64,000 nt of DNA from an uncultured Lachnospiraceae bacterium (lineage in GTDB: Bacteria > Bacillota > Clostridia > Lachnospirales > Lachnospiraceae), in the NCBI GenBank assembly GCA_910586315.1, contig CAJUIP010000001.1, forward strand, positions 111,814 to 175,813, given 5' to 3'. This document shows positions 33,887 through 41,682 of this stretch, in pieces; within the stretch, counting starts at the first letter, position 1, and each line of letters starts with the position of its first letter. Position numbers and translations under genes: made by a program. Under the pieces are notes generated by a model that had not been told where the DNA came from, searched no databases, and worked only from the letters and a program-made list of their open reading frames with translations.

Positions 33887-34936
33887 ATGAATTACAACTT
33901 CACTAATTCTACTCATTGTAAGTATAAAATTATGAAAACACCATATTATATATTTGATTTGCAGATTGTAAAATCCAATTATTATAAATATAAAGCATTA
34001 TTCCCGGAGTGTGAAGTTTACTATTCGACAAAAGCAAATTCTGATAAAACGATTCTACATAGTATGATCCCATATGTGGATGGAATAGAGATTAGCAGTA
34101 TAAAGGAATTCGATATATTAAAGCGGATGAAATTTGATATTACTAGGATTAGTTATGGTATACCGATTAAAAGCAGGGAAGAGATCGAATACTTAGGAAT
34201 GCATGGATGCAAAGTATTTGTTGCAGACTCAATTTGTGAACTAATGAAAATCAGGAAAAGTTGCCCTACATCAACTATATTATTGCGCTTAAATGTCTCT
34301 AAATATATAGGGAAATGTATCGAATATGGAATTGATTTTGAAATGCTAAAAGATAGTGTTCTTCCAGAATATGATGGTTTTATATTTCATATAAGCAATT
34401 GTAATTTATCAGATCATCTTAGTATCCTTGATAAGGTTGAAGATATTCTTAAAAAAAGTGCATTTAGAAAAAAAATGATAATTAATATTGGAGGAAGCTA
34501 TCGATGTGATGATATGACATTTTTTAATGGGTTAAATGAGCGTCTATTATATTTGAGTCGTCATTATAATATTAAATTGAGAATGGAACCAGGAGCAGCA
34601 ATTGTGTATTCAGCAGGAACATTAAGAACGAGCGTTCTTAGAAAGGATGTAATTAGTCCAAAAAGTTATGATATATTTATTGATGCTGGCAGAGCTGAAG
34701 GCGTATATTGCATGCCTATGGAGATTCGCAATTTGAGTAGATGTATTGAAGAAAAGGTGAAAATATATCGATTTATAGATAATTCTGGTGTTAGAAACGT
34801 ATTATTTATATGCAAGTCTTATTATCCTATTGAAGAAGGAGATTTGCTAGAATTCGCAAATTACGGTGCATATTCATTATGTTATATTAATAGATTCCAT
34901 AATAAATATGAACCACAAATCTATTATAGTGAGTGA
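33887..34936 (+). CDS. PLP-dependent decarboxylase, Orn/Lys/DAP fold type III
   Basis: 349 residues. MKTPYYIFDLQIVKSNYYKY leads to VYYSTKANSDKTIL, where the Lys (residue about 54) should bind PLP; GIEISSIKEFDIL, the FHISNC region, then IINIGGS, RMEPGAAIVYSAGTL and the terminal FANYGAYSLCYINRF follow the family. The usual E-P-G-R phosphate-binding motif reads E-P-G-A, a notable change. Related enzymes include diaminopimelate decarboxylase, BtrK (which decarboxylates an ACP-bound gamma-glutamyl-glutamate) and the exosortase-A-associated decarboxylase. A carrier-bound or free amino acid is the likely substrate. The ribosome binding site is weak. Confidence 0.87.
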   Translation: MNYNFTNSTHCKYKIMKTPYYIFDLQIVKSNYYKYKALFPECEVYYSTKANSDKTILHSMIPYVDGIEISSIKEFDILKRMKFDITRISYGIPIKSREEIEYLGMHGCKVFVADSICELMKIRKSCPTSTILLRLNVSKYIGKCIEYGIDFEMLKDSVLPEYDGFIFHISNCNLSDHLSILDKVEDILKKSAFRKKMIINIGGSYRCDDMTFFNGLNERLLYLSRHYNIKLRMEPGAAIVYSAGTLRTSVLRKDVISPKSYDIFIDAGRAEGVYCMPMEIRNLSRCIEEKVKIYRFIDNSGVRNVLFICKSYYPIEEGDLLEFANYGAYSLCYINRFHNKYEPQIYYSE

Positions 34937-34940
34937 TTAA

Positions 34941-36329
34941 ATGTCTTATTTAAATGATTATGAGGTCAATGCAACTAATATTCCACTATTCAATTGTTCA
35001 AAGGTTACAATTGACTTATCATCAGGGGTAAATAAATTACCAGTGCCTTCATTTTTTATACAAATATGTATGGAGGAGATAAAGAGACAAGCCTTTATTA
35101 AAGAATATGCGGAGGGAGCAGGACTTGAATTATTAGTTGAATCATTAAAATTGTTTGAGAAAATCAATGCAGGAATTCGACCTGCGTACATTGACAAAAG
35201 TAGGTTTGCTAACAATTTATGTGTAACGACAGGAGCCTCAACCGCCATTATACATCTGATAGAATTTTTAAGTATAAAATGTAGGAATTATAAATTTTTT
35301 TTTATAGGATATAATTATTTCTTGTTTTTTCAAACGATGAAGAGATATGGATTAGATTATGAAATAATAGTTTCTAAAAAGAAAGATTCAATTGCACCTT
35401 CGGTAGAAGAAATAATTACAAGATTAAATCAGGAGAATGCTTCTGTTATAATATTTATAACGATGCCATTTAATCCGTCTGGTGAGGGGTATTCAAAAGA
35501 AGAGTTTGCGACACTAGTTAAATATATAAGTAATAAAGGCGATAGTATGCTAATTCTTGATAAGTGTCAAGTAGATGAGATAAATAATCCCCCTTATGAA
35601 TATATAGGAAGAGTAATTATTGAAGAAAACTTGGAAGAACGAGCGGTAGTTCTTAATAGTTTATCTAAAACAAGGAGTATTGCTGGCCTTAGGATTGGTT
35701 ATATGTATGGAAACAAGGAGGCAGTAGAATACTCAATTTTGAAAGCAAAATATTCATACTATTGTGCTCCACAAATATTTATAATGTCTATAGTTCTGGA
35801 TATGGTATTGAGAAATATGTTTATATACAATGATTCTGAAGGTGAGAAAAAAATGATTTTAATTGCATATGAAAAACTTATAAAAAAGAATACGCGATTA
35901 GAATTTTATCTGATGTCGGGAAGATCTATGTTGAAACGGATGAACGATATCTACCTCTCGTATATAGAAGAGGTTAGATCTAATTATAAATTGATTGATA
36001 GTAATTACAAATATATGGAATTTAAATTAAAAAGATGGATTTTGGAAAAAACTTTGCGTAGAGGAGGATTAAATTGTTGTATTAAATTATGCGGTACAAG
36101 TACATTAAGACAAGTGGAGTTTTGTCAAGAAATTGCCGATAAATTAGGGGTGTTAATTATGCCAGAATGCTATTTTAATGGTTCTGTAATTAGACAGTCA
36201 GAGGAGCCATTCTGGATACGGATTACACTCTCAATTCCTGGAGAACAGTTTTGTATTGGTATTGATCACTTGGCCCAATATTTAAATAGACGGGATATTG
36301 TAGATTTCGATAAAGGTTTCATCGAATAG
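34941..36329 (+). CDS. Class I/II PLP-dependent aminotransferase, last gene of the operon
   Basis: 462 residues, starting 4 bases after the decarboxylase stop. A TTGASTAIIHLIEFL PLP-phosphate region near residue 98, IFITMPFNPSGEGYSKEEFA (N-P-x-G) near 175, LDKCQVDE (Asp) near 205 and LNSLSKTRSIAGLRIGYMYG (PLP Lys) near 242 identify fold type I. A C-terminal small domain follows, with PFWIRITLS supplying the substrate-carboxylate Arg. It would transaminate, or in some relatives decarboxylate, an amino or keto acid precursor. No terminator is obvious after it; the operon ends against IS debris. Confidence 0.9.
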   Translation: MSYLNDYEVNATNIPLFNCSKVTIDLSSGVNKLPVPSFFIQICMEEIKRQAFIKEYAEGAGLELLVESLKLFEKINAGIRPAYIDKSRFANNLCVTTGASTAIIHLIEFLSIKCRNYKFFFIGYNYFLFFQTMKRYGLDYEIIVSKKKDSIAPSVEEIITRLNQENASVIIFITMPFNPSGEGYSKEEFATLVKYISNKGDSMLILDKCQVDEINNPPYEYIGRVIIEENLEERAVVLNSLSKTRSIAGLRIGYMYGNKEAVEYSILKAKYSYYCAPQIFIMSIVLDMVLRNMFIYNDSEGEKKMILIAYEKLIKKNTRLEFYLMSGRSMLKRMNDIYLSYIEEVRSNYKLIDSNYKYMEFKLKRWILEKTLRRGGLNCCIKLCGTSTLRQVEFCQEIADKLGVLIMPECYFNGSVIRQSEEPFWIRITLSIPGEQFCIGIDHLAQYLNRRDIVDFDKGFIE

Positions 36330-36790
36330 GTCAAGTATAATTACAATATAAATTTTGGTTTTCCAACTAAGATATTTTGAAGAGATTGCACAAAATTAAT
36401 TTTTTTCTTGATTGATTAATCGCTGAACAATAGAAATATTTCTAAATGATGGTAATTATTGAAGCCAGATGTTTTAACGCTGAGCAAATATATGTGAGAA
36501 GAGTATTTGGAGATTAATAGTATCATCCGCCGTACTATTGAGAATCATTGTTCCTGAAAAACAATAAATATTATTTTGTAGGGAAAATGATAGTAAGATA
36601 ATTTGTTTTGTATGGACTGGCGATGTCCGGTGTTGAAAATGGATATACTGGTGCGCTGAAAGCGCTAGTCCGGTGTTTTGAAAATTACCGGTCCGAGTAT
36701 AGGAAATCAGTATTATGGAGGTGATATATGCGGCGGAGCCGCCCTCTAAAAGTAGAGTAGCTCAGGGAGGGGGATGCCGATTAATGAGTT
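36330..36790. other. AT-rich non-coding interval ending in IS21 end repeats
   Basis: No gene is seen. Up to about 36600 it is AT-rich like the operon. From 36620 it contains GTCCGGTGTT and TAGTCCGGTGTTTTGAAAA motifs and GCGGCGGAGCCGCC, resembling the multiple terminal repeats of the IS21 element at 37765-40215, then a degraded istB end. This is the right boundary of the biosynthetic island. Confidence 0.5.
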
Positions 36791-37156
36791 ATAATTATTC
36801 GCTTAATGCCGGATCCAGGCCATATACCTCTCTCATGGAGCGGTAGTTAAAAGGATTAGTCGGAACGATGTTATCTTATAAGCATCGTGTTTGATGCGGT
36901 CAAGAATGGCCTCGGCAAGAGGGCTGTCATCGCCGCCGAGCTGGTCATACCATCCGCTTGGGTCGTACTGTGAGCAAGAGATCGTAGAAGAATTCTTTCG
37001 CCTTCTGTGCAGAAGCTCCAGGATGTCATGCTGCTCTGCCTCCATCGGCCTCAGCAGGAGCCATTCATCAATGATGAGCAGGACGGTATTGGCATACTTG
37101 GCTTGAACCTTCTTGTAGGAGCCATCAGCGCGGGGCATGTCGAGCTCAAGGAGCAT
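36791..37156 (-). pseudogene. istB remnant (IS21 helper ATPase, C-terminal part)
   Basis: The minus strand reads AKYANTVLLIIDEWLLLRPM (Walker B), LELLHRRRKNSSTISCSQYD and PLAEAILDRIKHDAYKI; a MREVYGLDPALS end is found just past a frame break at about 36833. The N-terminal half with Walker A is missing. It corresponds to the C-terminal part of the intact IstB at 37841 but is diverged, so it belongs to a different, decayed IS21 copy. Confidence 0.75.
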
Positions 37157-37242
37157 AAAGAAAATTTGTATAACATTGAAGCGTATTTTTCTTACAATTG
37201 TCCCTTTAATGTCATTTAGTTAGTTCCAAACCCCATCGGATT

Positions 37243-37270
37243 CCGGGGAAATTCTTCTAATTTTCCCCGG
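37243..37270. terminator. Palindromic hairpin, possible terminator
   Basis: CCGGGGAAATT (37243-37253) / AATTTTCCCCGG (37259-37270) forms an 11-bp stem with a CTTCT loop, in the non-coding zone between istB and IS66 fragments. No T-run follows closely, so the role is uncertain. Confidence 0.4.
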
Positions 37271-37385
37271 AAAACATTTCTGCCAATAAATTTCCCATTA
37301 AGTTAAGCCTTAAAAATTCATGATATGTCGTAAACGCATCATAGTAGGTACTGGTAGAAAATGAAGGCCGCCTATGTTGGACGAC

Positions 37386-37754
37386 CATGTATCATGGATT
37401 CTTTTTGCACTCTGCCGGGAGCTTGTCTGATCATGGCAACAAATCTTCACAGAAACTCCGGTCCTTATCATCAAGATGGTTTGGGATCTCCTCTAGCAGG
37501 TACTGAAAATACTCGTAGGGTTTTAGGCTGTTGGCCTTTGCTGTTTCAGCAATGCTATAGATGATTGCGCTGGCCTTCGCTCCGGCGACCGTGTCGATCA
37601 TAACCCAGTTTTTCTTGACGACACAGAAGCCCCGGATCGACTGCTCAGCTGCGTTATTGTCCATGGGAACCTCCCCATCCTTCAGGAATACCCTCAGGTA
37701 TTTTTCCTGGTTTAGGGCATGGTTAAAGCCATTCCAGGTCTTGCTCTTTTGCAT
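37386..37754 (-). pseudogene. IS66 family transposase, C-terminal fragment with nonsense codon
   Basis: The frame from 37754 reads KYLRVFLKDGEVPMDNNAAE then QSIRGFCVVKKNWVMIDTVA, the IS66 catalytic Glu region, and AETAKANSLKPYEYFQYLLE. It stops at TGA (37429-37431), after which the same frame continues SDKLPAECKKNP; the family has Trp at the stop position (LPWSDKLP). So the 3' end carries a TGG to TGA change. The N-terminal three quarters of the transposase is absent. Confidence 0.8.
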
Positions 37755-37840
37755 GACTGAATATTACGGTACGGCAGAGCCGCCAGTCCGGTGTGGCGAG
37801 AGCCACCTGTCCGGACTGGCGGAGCCACCTTGTCAATTAG

Positions 37841-38617
37841 TTACTTTGCCTGCTTAGGATCCAGGCCATAGACCTCCCTCATGGAGATATCCTTTTCAGG
37901 ATCAACATACTCAATGTCAATCTTATAGGAATCGTAAGAAATCCGATCCATAATAGCATCGGCAAGAGTACTTTCACCGCCGTAGATCTGCCCATGCCAC
38001 TCCGCTTCCCGGAACTGGGAATAGAAGATGGTGGAGGATTTCTTCCGGCGTTTATGGACGAGTTCAAAGAGATTTCTGGCTTCACCCTCCAAGAGCTTCA
38101 GCAACAGCCATTCATCCAGAATGAGGAGAATGGGGGGTGTGTATTTCTTGAGCACGGACGCAAAGGTCCCGTTCACTCTGGCATCCTGAAGATCCAGGAG
38201 AAGGTCAGGGAGCCGGACATATCTGGCCGTATAATACTGCTTGCAGGCTTCTATCCCGAACGCACAGGCCATGTAGGTTTTTTCGCTGCCAGTAGTTCCT
38301 GTAATAAAAATGTTACGGTATTCCGTGATGTACTCACAGAAGGCCAGACGGCTGATCAGCTCCTTGCTGAGTTTTCTGCCAGAGCGGTAGTCTATTGCTG
38401 CAATGCTTGCGTCTGGCTGCTCGAACTCCGCCCGATGGCTCAGCCTTTTGAGACGGTTGTTCTTTCGACTGGCATACTCGACATCGACAAGTATACCAAA
38501 GTGGTCTTCAAAAGGAACATCCTTCATGGCCGGGTCGTCAAGCTGGATGCGGAAGGAATCGGCCATGGTGGTAAGGCGCATTTCAATTAATTTATCAATT
38601 GTGTTTTGATTGGTCAT
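37841..38617 (-). CDS. istB: IS21 helper ATPase IstB
   Basis: 258 residues, AAA+ family. Walker A reads ITGTTGSEKTYMACAFG near residue 105 where G-x-x-G-x-G-K-T is expected; the Gly to Glu change (GSEKT) is likely to weaken ATP binding. Walker B is PPILLILDEWLL near 165, and DAIMDRISYDSYKI with the C-terminal MREVYGLDPKQ follow the family. IstB forms ATP-dependent clamps that load the IstA transposase. Its start overlaps the istA end by 23 bases, the normal IS21 arrangement. Confidence 0.9.
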   Translation of the reverse strand: MTNQNTIDKLIEMRLTTMADSFRIQLDDPAMKDVPFEDHFGILVDVEYASRKNNRLKRLSHRAEFEQPDASIAAIDYRSGRKLSKELISRLAFCEYITEYRNIFITGTTGSEKTYMACAFGIEACKQYYTARYVRLPDLLLDLQDARVNGTFASVLKKYTPPILLILDEWLLLKLLEGEARNLFELVHKRRKKSSTIFYSQFREAEWHGQIYGGESTLADAIMDRISYDSYKIDIEYVDPEKDISMREVYGLDPKQAK

Positions 38618-40061
38618 GATGTTTTACCTCCGTAATATCTGGCACCCCTTGTGATGCCGCGCGTATTCTTCTGCCTGTATCGGATACGGGAGGTGGATCC
38701 TCCTTCCAGTTGGCCAGGATGTTTTTAATACTTTTGTAGCTGGGTTTGCTGGCATAAGAGAGTGCCCGCTCACAGGCGGCCTCCAGCCGTTCCTGTGAGT
38801 ATTTCTCTGCCAGCTTCAGCAACCCCATGCGGCTTCGATAGGACTGCTGTTCAACCTTGCCGGAGGTAAGGATGGCATCTACAACTTTGCTTGTGTTACT
38901 GCCAATCTGAGCGCCCCATCTGCGGAAACGGTCGCCGTTCCAATCATGGTTATAAAATATTTCAACCGTTGAATCTGTTATACGTACATCGGCCTTTTTT
39001 CTGATATACTGGAAAGGCACGGAGTAGTGCATCCTGTCTACTGCGATGTAATAGTTGAACTGGACAGTGGCCTGTTTCCATTCTGCCAGTTCAAAGGGTG
39101 TAGCAGGCAGCGGCGCCAATAACGGCTTTTCTTCCCCAAGAAACAGACTGAGCCTGCTACATTCTTTCTTCTGGAACTTTTTTGCGTTGTATGCATCCAG
39201 CTTTTTGCGGATGGCAGCATTCGGTTCTGAGAGTGAGAAAAACTGCTCATTGCGGAGGGCTGCGGTAATCCAGGTGGATATCTTTCCGACAGATCCCTCG
39301 ACATTTGGCTTGTCCTTGGGTTTCCGGACTCTTGCCGGAATTACTGCGAAGTTATAATGCTCCGCCATTTCGTGGTACGTGGTGTTGAGCTCGGTGGTAT
39401 ACCAATTGCTTCTTTGATGGTTGACCGCTGTGGTGCAGTTGTCAGATACCAGAACGGGAGTAACACCGCCAAAGAACTCAAACATCCGTACGTGAGCATT
39501 GATCCAGTTACTTGTGCGTTCGTTCATGAATGCCATAACAAACGCATACTGGCTGTATGTCATAACTCCGGCAAAAAGCCATGCGTCTGTGATCTCACCG
39601 GTATCAGGATCAATGATGCGGGCAGGATTTCCGGCCCAGTCAACTTCAATCTGTTCCCCGGGTTTCCTGGGGATGTGCATGGTGGCACGATGTTTTTTCT
39701 CATCCTTCTGGATGTGATAGCAAAACTGGGAATACATGAGCAGATCATCGCCGGCAAGGCGGCATTCTTCACAGTACTCCACCCAGAGGAGCTTCTTGTT
39801 GACCTCATTGTGCAGGAATTCTTTGCGGATGTAGTCAAAATCCGGCATTCTTTTGGCAGTTGCCGTTTTGTCTTTGGGGTACATCAATCCATCAAGGACA
39901 CTGTCAGTCATGTCAAAGTCTAATGGCCATGAGATGCCAATTTCTGAGGTTCTTGTGATGACTTTAGCGACTGTGTTCCGGGATACACCGCAGCTGCTGG
40001 CGATCTTCCGGTTGCTGAATCCCAGGCTTTTAAGCCGAAGGATTTCACGGTATTTGGTCAT
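38595..40061 (-). CDS. istA: IS21 family transposase IstA
   Basis: 488 residues and apparently complete. The N-terminal HTH (ILRLKSLGFSNRKIASSCGV and SRNTVAKV) is followed by the RNase-H-like DDE core: GEQIEVDWAGNPA (first Asp), TPVLVSDNCTTAV (second Asp) and RKPKDKPNVEGSVGKIS (Glu), then the beta-barrel and C-terminal domains including DRMHYSVPFQYIRKKADVRI. IstA carries out cut-and-paste transposition with IstB. Only the upstream-derived istB remnant at 36791 indicates a second copy. Confidence 0.94.
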   Translation of the reverse strand: MTKYREILRLKSLGFSNRKIASSCGVSRNTVAKVITRTSEIGISWPLDFDMTDSVLDGLMYPKDKTATAKRMPDFDYIRKEFLHNEVNKKLLWVEYCEECRLAGDDLLMYSQFCYHIQKDEKKHRATMHIPRKPGEQIEVDWAGNPARIIDPDTGEITDAWLFAGVMTYSQYAFVMAFMNERTSNWINAHVRMFEFFGGVTPVLVSDNCTTAVNHQRSNWYTTELNTTYHEMAEHYNFAVIPARVRKPKDKPNVEGSVGKISTWITAALRNEQFFSLSEPNAAIRKKLDAYNAKKFQKKECSRLSLFLGEEKPLLAPLPATPFELAEWKQATVQFNYYIAVDRMHYSVPFQYIRKKADVRITDSTVEIFYNHDWNGDRFRRWGAQIGSNTSKVVDAILTSGKVEQQSYRSRMGLLKLAEKYSQERLEAACERALSYASKPSYKSIKNILANWKEDPPPVSDTGRRIRAASQGVPDITEVKHHDQSKHN

Positions 40062-40380
40062 AATGGTGACCTCCTTTATACGTATTCACATCATAAGATG
40101 TGTACCTACAGTATAAAAGAAGATCGCATAAGCGTGGCTCTCAAACTCCGGAATCAGCGGCTCTCGTCCACCGGAATGATGGCTCCGAAAGTCCGGACAG
40201 GTGGCTCAATGAGTCCCGGAATAATCACCAGTATAATGATTTCTGTTTTGCCTTCAGATTGGAGATATCTATAAGCAAGAAATACCTCACTTATGATGAT
40301 GGACTGACGATTCAGGCGGAGCTACAAAAGAGGCTTAAGGTAGTCTCACAGACGTGTTACCTTTGGTGAGAAAATTAAAA

Positions 40381-40530
40381 CTTGCAGGAGGCTGGTTCCC
40401 GCATCCAATGGCAACGGCTGTCTTCATCATAAAAGAACTGTACCGGAATCCCAGGAGGAGTTCTGCTCCAACGATGAATCTGTTCCCCTTGTCTGTAATT
40501 TCTGTGCCAGTCAGCTTTGATGCCGCCTCC
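40381..40530 (-). other. Unassigned coding-like remnant
   Basis: The minus strand from 40520 reads GGIKADWHRNYRQGEQIHRW then GIPVQFFYDEDSRCHWMREP without a start or a full-length frame. It looks like a fragment of a transposase-associated protein; I do not recognise it. It is bounded by the MITE-like element at 40535. Confidence 0.25.
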
Positions 40531-40534
40531 TAAA

Positions 40535-40860
40535 ATGAAAAAGTAAATTCTGCCTCTTTAATTTGTAATGGCATTTAATTCTATTAGGAGTTTGTACTCT
40601 CTTGACAGATGAAACTGGCATTTTGGTTTCGTCTTCGTAAAACAGGAAAATTTAGCCGCCCGGCGATGGAATTTATTCTTACATATACCTAAGCTCATAT
40701 ATGAACTACTTGACACAAAGCTAAATAGTTTTATAAATTTTACTTTACTTTTAGGCATATGCGTATTGGGCGATATTTTGAAAATTCTGTAAAGTCCATG
40801 ATTTTTAAATGGTAGATAGAATTTATTCTTGCACTGGAATTTATTTTTTCGGGTTAGTCT
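40535..40860. repeat. MITE-like element related to the IS30-like ends
   Basis: The left edge GAAAAAGTAAATTCTGCC (about 40538) and right edge GAATTTATTCTTGCACTGGAATTTATTTTTTC (about 40818-40850) are inverted relatives of GAAAAAGTAAATTCCAGTGC at 17122-17145. The interior is non-coding. Confidence 0.5.
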
Positions 40861-40889
40861 TGTTTACCGTGGAAAGAACCTGAGATCTA

Positions 40890-40918
40890 TTGACATTTCC
40901 ATTATAACAATATAAGAT
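40890..40918 (+). promoter_or_regulatory. Promoter of agrA-agrC
   Basis: TTGACA (40890-40895), 17 bp, TAAGAT (40913-40918). The -35 box is perfect; the -10 box matches 4 of 6. The start codon is 38 bases further on. Confidence 0.55.
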
Positions 40919-40956
40919 ATTACAAAACTGTGGAGATAAATATACGGGGTAGTATT

Positions 40957-41682
40957 ATGTTTAGAGTTGCATTATGTGATGATAATAGGGAATTTCTTGA
41001 ATTAGTCAGGAAGAAGGTTGCAGAATATTGCAGACAAAAAGAAATTCAGGTCGAGTTAATTGTGTTTAATGACAGTGATCTTCTTGCGGAGGCAATTGAA
41101 AGGAACTATATATTTGATGCTTATATTTTGGATATTGAAATGCAAGACTATTCAGGAATAGAGCTTGCTAATATGATTAGAGAACGCTCCGATTTAGCAT
41201 ACATAGTTCTCTTGACAGCATACTCCAGTTATGCTGTTTACGCTTGTGGCAGAGGTATTTTCAGGTATGTTGTAAAAGAAACTATGGATAGAGAATTGCC
41301 AATAGTTTTAGGAAGCCTCTTTAAAGCATTGGAACAGGTTAACAATAATAAATACTATGTCGTCCGGAACCAAAGGAGATATTTAAAATTTCTTCATAGA
41401 GAGGTGGTATATATTTGTAAGGAGCAGAAGAATGTTAAATTTGTGCTGAAGAATGGGAATAGTGTTAATGAAAGAACGACATTGGAAGAAGTTTATAAAA
41501 GACTATCTGAGGATGAAGATTTTTTTCAGCTGGACAGAGGGATTATATTAAATCTTTTTTACGTTAGGGGTGTTGCGGGAGGAAGTGTCAAAATGGATAC
41601 TGGGTTTGAAATAACTTCCAGTGTTAAGCATATTGAAGAGTTGAAGAAGCGTATGAATATATATTGGGGGAGAATTTTATGA
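40957..41682 (+). CDS. agrA: AgrA-type response regulator (receiver + LytTR)
   Basis: 241 residues from ATG 40957. The receiver domain (1-120) has FRVALCDDNREFLE with the acidic pair, FDAYILDIEMQDYSG with the phospho-acceptor Asp near residue 53, and a YVVKE Lys near 100. The C-terminal LytTR DNA-binding domain has YLKFLHREVVYICKEQKNVK and EDEDFFQLDRGIILNLFYVR. Such regulators bind paired 9-bp direct repeats; candidate pairs are at 46381-46411 (before agrB) and 43931-43963. It is translationally coupled to the AgrC-type kinase (ATGA overlap). It is the only LytTR regulator in the window and may serve both kinases. Confidence 0.93.
   Translation: MFRVALCDDNREFLELVRKKVAEYCRQKEIQVELIVFNDSDLLAEAIERNYIFDAYILDIEMQDYSGIELANMIRERSDLAYIVLLTAYSSYAVYACGRGIFRYVVKETMDRELPIVLGSLFKALEQVNNNKYYVVRNQRRYLKFLHREVVYICKEQKNVKFVLKNGNSVNERTTLEEVYKRLSEDEDFFQLDRGIILNLFYVRGVAGGSVKMDTGFEITSSVKHIEELKKRMNIYWGRIL

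Larger units (their letters stand above)
37765..40215 (-). mobile_element. IS21 family insertion sequence
   Basis: Contains overlapping istA-istB on the minus strand. Both ends have several short CTCCGGA / TCCGGACAGGTGGCT-type repeats: GCCAGTCCGGTGTGG and CCTGTCCGGACTGGCGGAGCC at 37777-37826, and CACCGGAATGATGGCTCCG, AGTCCGGACAGGTGGCT at 40170-40208. These match the multiple terminal repeats of IS21 elements. The exact outer ends are uncertain. Confidence 0.75.

Noticed and set aside
19354..36329. Interpretation as a classical 2-deoxystreptamine aminoglycoside or a complete butirosin cluster
   Set aside because: No 2-deoxy-scyllo-inosose synthase, no DOI aminotransferase pair and no ATP-grasp BtrJ were seen; only the side-chain logic resembles butirosin.
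37994..38590. 198-codon plus-strand frame
   Set aside because: Antisense to istB, which has clear motifs.
39357..39923. 188-codon plus-strand frame
   Set aside because: Antisense to istA.
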